Source: Aricia agestis (taxonomy: Eukaryota > Arthropoda > Insecta > Lepidoptera > Lycaenidae). From it: 64,000 bases of DNA. The stretch lies in the NCBI RefSeq assembly GCF_905147365.1, contig NC_056412.1:18406001-18470000 (forward strand), written 5' to 3'. This document shows, piece after piece, positions 22,827 to 33,168 of the stretch. The notes beneath the pieces were generated by a model, which was not told where the DNA came from, searched no databases, and worked only from the letters and a program-made list of their open reading frames with translations. Both the position numbers and the translations under genes were made by a program. Positions within the stretch are counted from its first letter, which is position 1, and every line of letters starts with the position of its first letter.

Positions 22827-23163
22827 GGCTGATTTTCCTGTCACGCTGATCGTCAGCGCCAATCAGTCAGCTAGGATCGTTTTCGTCTCGTGCTGATCAT
22901 CGTGAAGTAGTCAATTACTCGACCGGTGTCTATGTCACAATTGACCATGATTGTATTCGTCGGTACGTGCGGTCAGCGCGACAAGAAAACGCTCACTGAG
23001 TGTGGAGGCGCGTCGGCGCCTGTCGGTCGGCGGCGCTGACGCGCGGTGCGTACGCCCGCGTAGCGCGATCTGGGTGACTCGAAAACGCTACATACTACTA
23101 CATACATATTAACCTATCAGCGAAGACCGTCAGCGTGTGGTCAGCGTGACAGGAAAATCAGCC
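22827..23163. mobile_element. TIR element with 3-bp TAC target duplication (Harbinger-like MITE)
   Basis: The left end GGCTGATTTTCCTGTCACGC and the right end CGTGACAGGAAAATCAGCC are inverted repeats of about 32 bp. Both ends are flanked by TAC (22824-22826 and 23164-23166). The 337-bp element is far more GC-rich inside (GGAGGCGCGTCGGCGCCTGT, GCGGCGCTGACGCGCGGTGC) than its surroundings, and inner parts also pair (CGTTTTCGTCTCG / CGAAAACG). Three-base duplications are typical of PIF/Harbinger; the superfamily is inferred. No ORF for a transposase. Confidence 0.75.
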
Positions 23164-23236
23164 TACGTTCCATAGAAATGATGTTTTGCGTCGCATCTCT
23201 ACCGCATGATTTTGCATCGTGCGGTCTCACCTTTAG

Positions 23237-23347
23237 TGTCTAAACACACTAGGCCGAAAATACGCAGCCGAAGTTCGGCATGATTACTTATTTTATTTCG
23301 GCATGGTAAACTTCAGCCGCGTATTTTCGGCCTAGTGTGTTTAGACA
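23237..23347. mobile_element. foldback MITE, ACACACTAGGCCGAA family (copy 2)
   Basis: TIRs beginning TGTCTAAACACACTAGGCCG and continuing AAAATACGC match perfectly for about 30 bp at both ends; inner arms AGTTCGGCATG / CATGGTAAACTT are looser. It is the short, better preserved relative of the element at 5424-5607. Confidence 0.8.
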
Positions 23348-23739
23348 AGAGTCAGATTCACAATGCGTATTTCCCTGCGCGACAGTCAATAAACGCTTAC
23401 CGTGCTAAGCGTTGACCAATAACCGCTCTGTAAGTTTTGGGATCTGAACGGAAATTGTGAATTACTCCACTGGGTACTCTTCGAACAGGGCTTCAATTCT
23501 TATGCCCTGAATATCGATTCGAAGTTAATGGTATACCCGTGCATGACAATTATTACTATAGGATTGTGTCCCTGAATAAAATAAAATTCACGGTATAATT
23601 TCTGTACCTATTTGGTAATGCAATATAACATAGATTATGTTATAATCGTTACAACTCAACCATTTGAAAATGAAAATCATTTCAATAATTGTTTCACATA
23701 ATCATTTACACCACATTTATTTCTTTAATCCATCCATAT
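23348..23739. other. unassigned sequence
   Basis: GATTCACAATGCGTATTTCC near 23350 and GGAAATTGTGAATTA near 23450 are weakly inverted and may mark another small MITE. Otherwise nothing. Confidence 0.35.
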
Positions 23740-23915
23740 CAATATTAGAAATGAGATAGTTTGTATGTCTGTCATAACTCCACATTAAAAGACATGCCGA
23801 TTGACCCGGAAAAGGACGCATGATGGTTTTTAACCCGGAATAATATACGGTCGAACTTTCAAACCCCTGGACAGGGTATGCCGGATGGCGTTGAACCCTT
23901 AATAGCTTTGTCCAC
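23740..23915 (-). repeat. degenerate ATAAATGCG-type dispersed repeat
   Basis: ATCAATATTAGAAATGAGAT, GTATGTCTGTC, GGAAAAGGACGCATGATGGT and the GTTGAACCC end follow the order of the 11141-11344 element with many changes. Confidence 0.55.
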
Positions 23916-24198
23916 ATTGTGCCTTTTTCTGTTCGTCAAGGGCATGCGTTACAGCGCAGTCAACAGTGAACGTGAGGCATGCCCGCGCCCTCTGACCGTA
24001 TCCAAAAAACAAAAATGACAATGTTGGCGTTGCGTTCGTTGACGCATTCAATTATTGAATGCGCCAAAATGAAAGTTGAATGAAAGAAGATGACGGAAAT
24101 TGAAGATGAAAGTGTGGATATAGCTAATAAGTTCACCGCAGCATCTGAAGTTGCAAAAATCTAGTAAGTACTCTGTATAAACAGCTGTTCACATCGAT

Positions 24199-24532
24199 AC
24201 TAATATTATAAATGCGAAAGTGTGTCTGTCTCTTACCTCTTTATGCCCAAACCGCTGAACCATGTTGATTCGAGTCCCGGGAAGGGACTTAGAATACTTT
24301 TTATCTCAGAAAAAAATACTGTTCCTGCTTGATAAAATATTTTTGGTGCAGCTGTAACAATAAAGTTCTCGTGTCCCAGTGTTTGTGCGCGAACTCTTCC
24401 AAAACGGCTCAACCGATTTTAATGAAATTTTGTATGTGTATTTGTTAGGACTCAGAATAAGTTTTTATCTACTTTTTATATTGATACTATTAATATTTTT
24501 TATGGCCAAGCAACGTTTGTCGGGTCAGCTAG
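24199..24532 (-). repeat. two adjacent degenerate dispersed repeats
   Basis: 24199-24350 is a copy of the ATACTAATATTATAAATGCG repeat (AACCGCTGAACC, GAGTCCCGGGAAGGGACTTA). 24362-24532 is a different one: CCAAAACGGCTCAACCGATT, AATGAAATTTTGTATGTG, ending GTTTGTCGGGTCAGCTAGTA. The 95-codon frame across the second is a repeat by-product. Confidence 0.65.
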
Positions 24533-25264
24533 TAGTAATATATTATTTTATTCGAATGCGTAATAGGCAATACAAATTTGATCCAATGGCTTGTTCTGAT
24601 TACACGTTCGGTTCGGGGGATAATCGCCCAATGGCGTGTCGTGTGGTACACAGGCTATATTTTTAGTGCAACCTTAATCATATTTATTGGTTCCCTAATA
24701 AGCCTTTTGAGGGTCACATTCCGAGTGCTGTAGTAATGTGAAAATATTTCACAAATTTTTAATATAATTTTTCTTAAAAAAAGGAGTAGAAGAAGCTACG
24801 AATAATAAAAAACTAAAGAAACGTAACGCCCATACTATTACCGTTTTAAATTTGGTTCCTTTCGAACTGTCATCTGACGTCAGCCTTTATACCGCTCAAG
24901 GCCACCTAAATATTGCAAATGTATTGAAATGTGTACCTAAGGTACACTTTTTTGACAACTATTGTGGAGCATATTTTTTGACGGAGTTACTTTTCCTTAT
25001 TTTTATTATTCGTAGAGAAGAAGTTATAAAAAAATCAAAGTGACCTCAACTATATAATTTAAAGTGTTATGAATGATTGTTTTTAATATTTGAAACTAAG
25101 TGCTACTTGAACTATATTATTACATTTTTTAATTCGGATTCACGAGGAAATCAATTTTAATTTCTTCCTGTAAAACATATTTTCATGTTTTCGAGTTATT
25201 CCAGCGATTAAATTAGTGTTTTCCTGAAAACGTAATCGATGTGCATTTATCATTTTATTTTAAA
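24533..25264. other. unassigned sequence
   Basis: Nothing recognised. A 63-codon frame at 24852 has no domain signature. Confidence 0.4.
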
Positions 25265-26260
25265 CTAGCTGTTGCCCGCGACTTCGTCCGCGTCAGTAAC
25301 GTGATAGTAATGTGATAACAAAGATAATAAAAAAGAGAAAAGATTTCCCCTTTTTAATGTTCCTTACCTAAATAGCAAAAATGGGAACTCATTACAAAGA
25401 CTTTGAAGCCTGTCTGTCTGTCCGTCTCCAGGCTGTATTTCAAGAACTGCGCTAGCTAAATAGTTAAAACAAATAAGGTTTTCTATCGCCGCTAAAGCAA
25501 TAAATACTAAAAACAAAAGAAAGAAAGTATTTGAAGGAGGCTCGCATACAACAAATGCCTTAATTTAGCCTTTTGCCCTCAATGTAACCACAAAATACTT
25601 AATTGTATTTAAATTTTATTAATCATTATTCACTACATGTTATAAAACAAAGTCCTTAGTTCTGTCTGTCTGTAAGTTTCATCGTGGTAAACTCAAAAAC
25701 CACTGCACGGATTTTCATGCGCTTTTCAATCGAAATAATGATTTTTCGGGAGGTTTAGGCCTATTTAATTTGTTTATATTCGCGTCTATGTGTGTCCCAA
25801 AAAAATCCAGAAATTTCCTCTAAGTATATCTCATTATCATATCACCACAATTGTAAGCATTGTACCAAATTCAGGTTATTGTACCTCTATAGTGTATTTA
25901 AAACACTATACAACAAAAGGATTTTGGAAATCGGCCCACAAATGGCGGAGTTGTCCGCGAACCATTATAGAAAAGTGAAATACATCCTCCTCCTTTTCGG
26001 AAGTCGGTTAAAAAGTAGCCTAAGTTATTCCTTACTACATCAGCTATCTGCCAAAAAAAGTCCCGTCAAAATCGCTCCAGCCATTTCAGAGATTAGCCGG
26101 AATAAACAGACCGACAGACAGACAGACAGACATGCAGACAACATTTTAAAAAAATATTGTTTTGGTGCATGTAGCATATATACATTCATATGCATGTAGT
26201 AAAAAACAATTCTTTCAATATTACAAACAGACACTCCAATTTTATTTATAAAAAAATTAA
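25265..26260 (+). repeat. composite of CTAGCTGTTGCCCGCGACTT repeat with inserted GAGTCGG remnant
   Basis: The start ACTAGCTGTTGCCCGCGACTT then CGTCCGCGTCAG (25265) and the far end TTACAAACAGACACTCCAAT (about 26220), preceded by AAAGTCCCGTCAAAATCGC and CAGCCATTTCAGAGATTAGC, are two ends of one known lepidopteran repeat. Between them lie a reverse GAGTCGG remnant (about 25378-25575) and GTCTGTCTGTAAGTTTCATC sequence at about 25640-25760. The interior after 25780 (AAATCGGCCCACAAATGGCG) belongs to the outer repeat. Frames up to 135 codons here are not genes. Confidence 0.6.
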
Positions 26261-27539
26261 ATATATAATATAATATGTATAGATGTATAGACTATTAAAT
26301 TGCCTTTTTATGTAATTAAACGGTAAATGTAGACATTATAATTGCCTTGTAATAATATTTATTAGAAACTCAATTTATTACTAAACTTTTCATATCAGTC
26401 AGTCATTTCATTCATATCGGTCAGTTTCTCTATCGATAATGTTGACCGTATCTCTAAAATTATCTTAGATTACGACCTTATTGTGAAAATTAAACTAAAG
26501 CATAATATTTCCTTGAAACCAGCTGGTTGCTTGTTTTGTGCATGTTTAGTTTACACAGTAATGAATTGATAAAATCAACGAATTAATTATTAGGTCAGTG
26601 TCAAATACAGTTTACTACTCAAATATACTTTGTTAATTCGGAACAATATTAGGTAATCGTTTTATTTATTTTTTTGCATTTTTAATAAAATGACTGACTG
26701 TAATCAGTTACAATTAACATTTTGATACAATCTGGATAATATCAAAGACGCTACCGTCTTCATCATAATATTTTGAACTTCGTTAAAAAAATGTTAAACC
26801 AGTTTGAGGCAGCGTTCAAAATTTGAGATCAATAAAACAAAGTTTTACTTCTTTTGATATTTTACGAGACTACTATTTTGTAGTTTCATGTCATCGAGTT
26901 TATATTAAAACCATATATAAGGAGCAGTAGGTACGTATAAAAAGAGCTGTAGGTTTCATACAAACAAAAATTACCAACTTGAATATTGAATCAATAGTCC
27001 TCCACTTTTCCTTTGTTTATTTAAAGAACAGAAAAAACAATCTTATCCTTTGATCCTGAATAGACGTTGGACATATTTTGCGAAGAAAATCCTCAAAGAA
27101 TTTTTACTATCTGAGATAATATTTTACAAAATAACATTATTTCCCCTCAGAGGTTCCTCGAGGGCCCGAGCGTGTCCTCTTATTTAAAAATGTCAAGATT
27201 TGAGTTCATATCTCGTACATCAAAGGAATTATAAGAATTAACCTTCGGCTCGATTCGCTTCGAATTACGAAAGTAGCGGGTTGTCGAGAATTCTCCTTGT
27301 GAGGTATTTCGTTATTACCGATATAGAATTTACTTATTTACAATTTTTACCATAAAATTTTCGTATAAAAGTACTCGAATCGAGTATTTTTCATGTCAAA
27401 TTATAGATCCAGTCCACAAATTATTCATGTCTGATTATAGATCCAAAGCCAAATATGTGAAATTTTATTCTATAGTTTTGAAAGTAAAAATATTGGGATA
27501 ATCTTGTAAAAATAGTAATTCAAATTAATAAAATTGTTT
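26261..27539. other. unassigned AT-rich sequence
   Basis: No gene. At 27385-27450 the phrase 'ATTATAGATCCA' is repeated twice about 45 bp apart. Nothing else stands out. Confidence 0.45.
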
Positions 27540-27655
27540 AACATTTCACATTTAAAATTATTTTTGTATGGGAGCAAAATCACAATTTTTGGCCTATTTT
27601 TGCTCTATAACTTAGTTCGCGAGTCCGACTTGCACTTGAACAATTTCATTTAAGC
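27540..27655 (-). repeat. GAGTCGG-family repeat remnant
   Basis: TTTGTATGGGAGCAAAATCA, GGCCTATTTTTGCTCTATAAC and GAGTCCGACTTGCACTTGAA are the diverged reverse of the family start. Confidence 0.65.
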
Positions 27656-27814
27656 ATGTTCCTTGAAGTACGAGGACGTTTGTTACAGGTAGAAATTTTT
27701 AAAAATTACGTGGATAACGTAAAGACGGTAGGTTCATACTTTTGGAACGTAGTTCCTTATCGCGCAATGCGCCTTGGGCTAGCCTGAAAAAGTTGTAATG
27801 GCACTTTTTTATTA

Positions 27815-28050
27815 GTACCTGCATGGTAGGGGCAGAGGGCGTTGATAGTATTCCTGTGCGTCAATGTTTTTGAGAATAAAGTAAAGCGACGCGTTCTCAG
27901 TATTCCTGGGCGTCAGTAAATGGCGTTTTTTAATATTTTTTTGAGTGTATATGTATACAGGTTTTTTGAACATAAGAAATAACTTCGTTCCATTTGGGTG
28001 TCCCTTGACACCTCTCAAGTTTTTTATATTATAACGCTTTTGGCAATTTA
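27815..28050. repeat. dispersed repeat with GCGTCAGTAAATGGCGTTTT
   Basis: AGGGCGTTGATAGTATTCCT and TATTCCTGGGCGTCAGTAAA repeat a theme, and the segment ends CCCTTGACACCTCTCAAGTT. I recognise this order from memory as a lepidopteran repeat, class unknown. It directly precedes the LINE remnant. Confidence 0.45.
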
Positions 28051-28104
28051 ATCTTGGGACGACCTCTGTTGGGACCGCTAGTAGAAGATAACGGACCAAC
28101 GCCT

Positions 28105-28643
28105 ATAACTCTACAAGGCGCAGGTTCGGCCTCATATGGAATACTGTTCTCATCTCTGGGCAGGGGCGCCAAAATACCAACTGCTTCCTTTGGATCGTAT
28201 CCAACGAAGGGCCGCTCGAATTGTTGACTGCCATAGTGTTTCAAACAGCTTGGACTCCTTGAAATTACGTCGAGATGTAGCTTCACTCTGCAACCTCTAT
28301 CGGTTGTATCACGGGGATAGCTCTGAGGAATTCATCGGAATCATATCTCCTGCATCTTTTTGCTATTGTTCCACGCGAAAAATATACCATTCTCATCACC
28401 TTGATGAGTGGCAGTATTTCATCGTGCGTTTTTTTAGTAACTTTCTGCCACGCACTGTAAATTCTGGAATGAACTGTCACCAGCAGTATTTCCGGACTTA
28501 TACGACCTGCAAACCTTCAAGAAGAGAGCGACGTGTTCCATATTAAAAAGCTGGCAACGCACCTGCAGCTCTTATGATGTTGCGAGTGTCCATGAGCAAC
28601 GGTAGTTGCTTTCCAGCAGGTGACCCGTTTTGTAAAAAAAAAC
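28105..28643 (+). pseudogene. non-LTR retrotransposon (CR1/Jockey-like) ORF2 C-terminus, 5'-truncated, dead
   Basis: Reads YKAQVRPHMEYCSHLWAGA from 28112 and then LPLDRIQRRAARIVD, a landmark near the C-terminal end of CR1/Jockey-clade reverse transcriptases. SLDSLKLRRDVASLCNLYRL and YHGDSSEEF follow, then FLPRTV. A 1-base loss around 28457 shifts the frame; the family's [10 protein letters not shown] and [11 protein letters not shown] continue in another frame. An in-frame stop then interrupts the final [18 protein letters not shown]. The element is 5'-truncated, as is usual for LINEs, and ends with GGTGACCCGTTTTGT plus an A run. Its last ~100 bp is the same sequence as the 3' tail of the GTGGGAGAGCC-headed SINEs. 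Antisense frames here are shadows. Confidence 0.9.
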
Positions 28644-29439
28644 ATTACATTTTATCCTAAAACGATCAAAAACCCACAAAAATACCCCCATAACTAAACC
28701 ATCCCAGTTTAATTCCACGTGACGTCAGTGTTACATGACTAAAGCAATTTGTGCCGTTTGTAATTATTTTCAGGCGAATTGAGGTAATCTAAAATCATAG
28801 GGTTGGTTGGCCGTTAATCTAAAATAATCCACCGATTTTCAATCATTGTATTGGTTTTGTCGGTCTTATTGAGGGTAAAAAGTAAAAATGTACATTAGGA
28901 ATTCCAAATTATTTTTCGTCTTCTAAGCTATATCGGAATGAGATTAGATAATCGTTTTAAATTGTTTGTATTTTTATTGCAGTTAACAATTTGATAAACG
29001 AAACAATTTTAGAAAGTAGTTTTAAATTGTTTTTTTTTTTTTAATTATATTTATTTTTCATTAAGATAAACGAAATAATAGTAGAAAGTAGTTGACGCAG
29101 AGGATTCGTTGTAAATTGTTTTTGATTCTTATTTTAATTACAATTATTACAGTTTTACTTTTTATTTTTTATATTTAATTCTTATTTTAATTACATTAAT
29201 TACAATTAATATTTTCATAAACAAAATAATCTTAGAAAGTAGTTGACGAGGTGAATTGTTTAAATGTTCTTATTTTATTTTAATTACAATTTTTTTGCGC
29301 ATTCAGAAAATCTTAAAGACTAGATTCAGCTTACTTTTAATCAAACTGAAAGCTTGAAAATTCATAATCAGCAGCAGCGTATTTATGAAACGACTATAAA
29401 AAGGTTCTTATAAAGCGCCTACAAAGTTGCCTCGATAAA
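28644..29439. other. unassigned AT-rich sequence
   Basis: Variants of AATAATCTTAGAAAGTAGTT (a phrase 'AGAAAGTAGTT') recur at about 29011, 29082 and 29233, suggesting a loose tandem duplication of about 70-150 bp. No gene. Confidence 0.4.
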
Positions 29440-29560
29440 ATCCCAGCCATTACCCCGAACTATCCGGGATTGGGATTACTGATCCCGGGGGTCCGGGATC
29501 CCTTATACAATCCCGGCACGTGCCCCGGTAAGCGGCGGGATCAGTTTCTTAGCTCTTCTC
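29440..29560. promoter_or_regulatory. GC-rich block with reiterated ATCCCGG motifs
   Basis: In about 110 bp the heptamer ATCCCGG or its complement occurs repeatedly (ATCCGGGATTGGGATT, GATCCCGGGGG, TCCGGGATCCC, AATCCCGGCACG, GGCGGGATCAG), within otherwise AT-rich sequence and about 600 bp inside the probable first intron of the minus-strand gene. It could be an intronic regulatory element, a second promoter, or an unrecognised GC-rich transposon fragment. There is no ORF. Confidence 0.3.
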
Positions 29561-30107
29561 GAAGAATTAAAAGAGATCTGAACGTTCGAGCGAGCCCGAA
29601 ATAGGTTATTCATTTTGGTGTTTTATAGTTCTCCGAACGCGGAGTTATTTTCGTGTTATTTTTTTATCTGAAGTACGAGACCGTGAATTAATTCTGTTAA
29701 AGTACCTTAAAATATTTTTCAATTATTGTTACCTATTATTGTTTTCGATTGTTATACATCGTGTAGGTCGCAGTTGTTTATATTTCAATTTAATCTTTAA
29801 ACCATTACAGTAGTCAGTACCTACGTATTTTTTTTTCAAGACAGAAATTTTAAGGTAAAATCATATTATTGTTATATAGTTTTTTTGCGTAACGGATTAT
29901 ATAATACATAGTTACGCAATATCGACTGTCATCTTGCGTATATTTGTATTGTTTGTATTGATGATTTATCACTTTTAAGTGACATGTCGCATAACGAAAA
30001 GTTCGTGTAGAATGTGAAATTCAAATATTTTTAAGACTTTGATTTTTTAATGTAATGGTATTATAATTTATAACCAAAAGTTATTTTTAACATGGTTAAA
30101 AACTCAC

Positions 30108-30171
30108 CATATTCCGGACACGTGACACAGATCGCGACCGCCAAGTAGCCTATCAGTTCGGCGACCGCCAT
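30108..30171 (-). CDS. first coding exon of an unidentified host gene (partial)
   Basis: On the minus strand an ATG at 30171-30169 sits in a strong insect start context (AACAACCAAGATGG) and opens 21 codons: MAVAELIGYLAVAICVTC, with codons 19-21 P, E, Y. After one more base comes a textbook donor, G|GTGAGT (exon ends at 30108, phase 1). The residues LIGYLAVAICV form a hydrophobic run that could be a signal peptide or signal anchor, so the product may enter the secretory pathway. The GC-rich leader upstream and the sudden return to AT-rich sequence after the donor fit a 5'-terminal exon. The protein is not recognised from this short piece. Downstream exons would lie at lower coordinates or outside the window. 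No transcript evidence is available. Confidence 0.7.
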
Positions 30172-30285
30172 CTTGGTTGTTCCCTCAACCTATCGCGTGC
30201 GACATCGTCGCTATCACTCGCTCGCGCTTGACTCGGAGCGGTGTGGTGTCACCATCGTTGTTGTTTTCACATCTATAACAATTAA
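30172..30285 (-). promoter_or_regulatory. 5' leader / core promoter of the minus-strand gene, with two uORFs
   Basis: About 110 bp of GC-richer sequence (GGTTGAGGGAACAACCAAG next to the ATG; CGAGCGAGTGATAGCGACG further up) lies just upstream of the exon. If transcribed, it carries two short upstream ORFs: a 13-codon one starting at 30255 and ending at 30214, and a 6-codon one at 30205-30185. Both end before the main ATG and could damp translation, unless transcription starts below them. No clear TATA box was seen. The transcription start is inferred only from base composition. Confidence 0.5.
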
Positions 30286-30289
30286 ATAA

Positions 30290-31295
30290 GTTTATTAATA
30301 CTTTTTTATAACGTATAAAAATATGTATGTTCAGTCTTTAAGCCTCTGAAGCCTGAAATAAATAAACATAGTCCTGAATGTATTCACAGCTGCAACAACG
30401 AAATAAGTATACATATTTGCCTGAAATAAGAAGGAGCATTATTTATAAAACCCGTATTCAAGCAGCACGTACACACATTTACTAGATGAAAGGGCTTAAG
30501 CAGTTTAAAATTTACTATTTAAAGAAAAATTACTATGCAGTTGGAGAAAAGGTTATTGAAGGTCGAAAAATTTAATAAAAACAAAGATACTAAAAATTTT
30601 CCAGAAAAAAAAACCTTTTTCATGACGCCAGAAGTATCGTTATATTTTTAGTGTATCTAAAAAACTTTACGAAAATATTTTTCATTCATTTATGCAAAAG
30701 TATAAAATTGTGTACTTCGCGATATCAATAAAACATTTTTATTCAAAGACATTTCAATAACCCTTTGAAAATGTTATAATCGGAAGAAATTGCTTTTCGT
30801 TCTCGGATACAAATGTAATATTTTCGTATATATAGATATTCTATATTTTTACACTGGATGTAATCATAAAATCGAATCTATATACTGCCGCTGACAGCCC
30901 ATCGCATATGAAACTCATATTTCCATTTATATTATATCGATTGGCAAATAATTTCTGTGCCGCATTTTATCGAGGAGAATCCTGCTGCTATTATTATTTA
31001 TGTGATAGTTTGTGAGGAAGGAAGAATGTTTCTTACTCTTTCGAGCAATATGACTGAACTGATTTTAAGGAAGTTGATGCTTCAAATTTTTACACACTTC
31101 TGTAACCATAGCTTCTGTATCATAGACCATTCTGTAACAGAAAATATTAGTAAATTATTTTCTTTTTTGGTAGTTTCCACAGTTCCTTTTGTTTTCCTTT
31201 TCTTTTTGTAACTTGAGCTCTTTTTTTCAGGAAATGTACTGGTTTAAATAAATAATTAATTTAAGGCAACTTGAGTAATTACAGACACGCGATAA
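30290..31295. other. unassigned AT-rich sequence upstream of the minus-strand gene
   Basis: An 84-codon frame at 30957-31211 (plus) has no domain or exon signal. No repeat recognised. Confidence 0.4.
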
Positions 31296-33010
31296 CACTG
31301 AATACATGCATAAAGCTCTGCTACGAAAAAGTAGCACAGCAACGACGCTGTAATTCTGCTACGACGCCGTAGCTCTGCTACGATGATGCAGCTCTGCTAC
31401 GACGCTGTAGCTCTACTACTACAGCTACGACGCTGTAACTCTGCTACGACGCTGTGGCTCTGCTACGATGCTGTCGCTCTGCTACGACACTGTAGCTCTG
31501 CTACGACGCTGTAGCTCTACTACGACGATGCAGCTCTGCTTCGACGCTGTAGCACAGCTACGACGCTGTAACTCAGCTACGACGCTGTAGTTCTGCTACG
31601 ACGCTGTAGCTCTACTATGACAATGCCAGTCTGCTATGACGCTGTAGCTCTGCTACGACGCTGTCGCTCTGCTACGACGCTGTAGCTACGACGCTGTAGC
31701 TCTACTACGACGATGCAGGGCCAGTACCATGAAACTATTTTGAGACTCAAACAATCGTAAGAGAATGTTGCGTCCTACTCTAACAAACGTGAATTGACGT
31801 TGTTAGAGCAGGACGCGGCATTCTCGTCCGATTGTTTGAGTCTCAAAACCGTTTCATGGTACGGGCCCAGGTCTGCTACAACACTGTAGCTCTGCTACGA
31901 CACTTTAGCTCTGCAACGATGCTGTAGCTCTGCTACGACGCTGTAGTTCTCCTACGACGCTGTAGCTCTGCTACGACGCTGTAGTTCTCCTACGACGCTG
32001 TAGCTCTGCTACGACGCTGTAGCTCTGCTACGACGCTGTAGCTCTGCTACGACGCTGTACTTCTCCTACGACACTTTAGCTCTGCAACGATGCTGTAGCT
32101 CTGCTACGACGCTGTAGTTCTCCTACGACGCTGTAGCTCTGCTACGACGCTGTAGCTCTGCTACGATGCTGAAGCACAGCTACGACGCTGTAGCTCTGCT
32201 ACGACGCTGTAGCTCTGCTACGACGCTGTAGCTCTGCTACGATGCTGTAGCTCTGCTACAACGCTGTAGCTCTGCTACGACGCTGTAGCACAGCTACGAC
32301 GCTGTAGCTCTGCTACGACGCTGTAGCTCTGGTACGATGCTGTAGCTCTGCTACAACGCTGTAGCTCTGCTACGACGCTGTAGCTCTGCTACGACGCTGT
32401 AGCTCTGCTACGACGCTGTAGCTCTGCTACGACGCTGTAGCTCTGCTACGACGCTGTAGCTCTGCTACGACGCTGTAGCTCTGCTACGACGCTGTAGCTC
32501 TGCTACGATGCTGTAGCTCTGCTACAACGCTGTAGCTCTGCTACGATGCTGTAGCACAGCTACGACGCTGTAGCTCTGCTACGACGCTGTAGCTCTGCTA
32601 CGACGCTGTAGCTCTGCTACGACGCTGTAGCTCTGCTACGACGCTGTAGCTCTGCTACGACGCTGTAGCACAGCTACGACGCTGTAGCTCTGCTACGATG
32701 CTGTAGCTCTGCTACGATGCTGTAGCTCTGCTACAACGCTGTAGCTCTGCTACGACGCTGTAGCACAGCTACGACGCTGTAGTTCTGCTACGACGCGTAG
32801 CTCTGCTACGACGCTGTAGCTCTGCTACCACGCTGTAGCTCTGCTACCACGCTGTAGCTCTGCTACGATGCTGTAGCTCTGCTACGATGCTGTAGCTCTG
32901 CTACGACGCTGTAGCACAGCTACGACGCTGTAGCACTGCTACGACGCTGTAGCACAGCTACGACGCTGTAGCTCTGCTACGATGCTGTAGCTCTCCTAAG
33001 ATGCTATGAT
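31296..33010. repeat. 19-bp minisatellite array, about 80 units
   Basis: The consensus unit TAGCTCTGCTACGACGCTG is repeated head-to-tail. Variants are GATGCTG or AACGCTG for GACGCTG, TTCTCC for CTCTGC, and ACA for TCT. Each unit holds an inverted repeat, GTAGC-TCT-GCTAC, so single strands can fold into serial hairpins. Units are most uniform in the centre (about 32340-32660) and decay toward both ends, with traces to about 33230. Higher-order structure is visible: a block beginning CGACACTTTAGCTCTGCAAC recurs at 31898 and 32069, offset 171 = 9 x 19 bp. The array cannot be coding, because 19 is not a multiple of 3 and every frame meets TAG. It is interrupted at 31719-31867 by a transposon. Confidence 0.95.
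31719..31867. mobile_element. 149-bp foldback MITE inserted in the minisatellite, TSD CAG
   Basis: The ends GGCCAGTACCATGAAAC and (reverse complement) GGCCCGTACCATGAAAC extend into arms of about 65 bp through TTTTGAGACTCAAACAATCG and TCTAACAA, making almost the whole element one hairpin. CAG occurs directly on both sides (31716-31718 and 31868-31870), and the minisatellite resumes immediately (GTCTGCTAC). A 3-bp duplication with GGCC-type ends fits PIF/Harbinger mobilisation; that assignment is inferred. No ORF. Confidence 0.85.
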
Positions 33011-33067
33011 GCTTTCTAGAACTGCTACAAGCACAACCGTAACGGTTAAGCATAGAATAAACCTACG

Positions 33068-33168
33068 CGTCAGTGACGGAGCGTCAAGTTGCGTCAAGTT
33101 GTCAAATTAGTTTTTTTTGTATACAAAACACACATATTTTGACAACTTGACGCTCCGCTTCGCAGTCG
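33068..33168. mobile_element. small foldback with GACGGAGCGTCAAGTTGTCAAA arms
   Basis: CGGAGCGTCAAGTTG and then GTCAAGTTGTCAAA on the left face TTTGACAACTTGACGCTCCG on the right; GCGTCAAGTT is duplicated within the left arm. It lies just beyond the end of the minisatellite. No ORF. Confidence 0.6.

Noticed and set aside
25792..26199. 135-codon ORF
   Set aside because: It crosses recognised dispersed-repeat sequence including CAGACAGACAGAC; not conserved protein sequence.
28029..28480. Antisense ORFs over the LINE remnant
   Set aside because: They are shadows of the plus-strand reverse-transcriptase frame.
31296..33010. CRISPR-like regularly spaced repeats
   Set aside because: Units are contiguous 19-mers with no unique spacers; this is a eukaryotic minisatellite.
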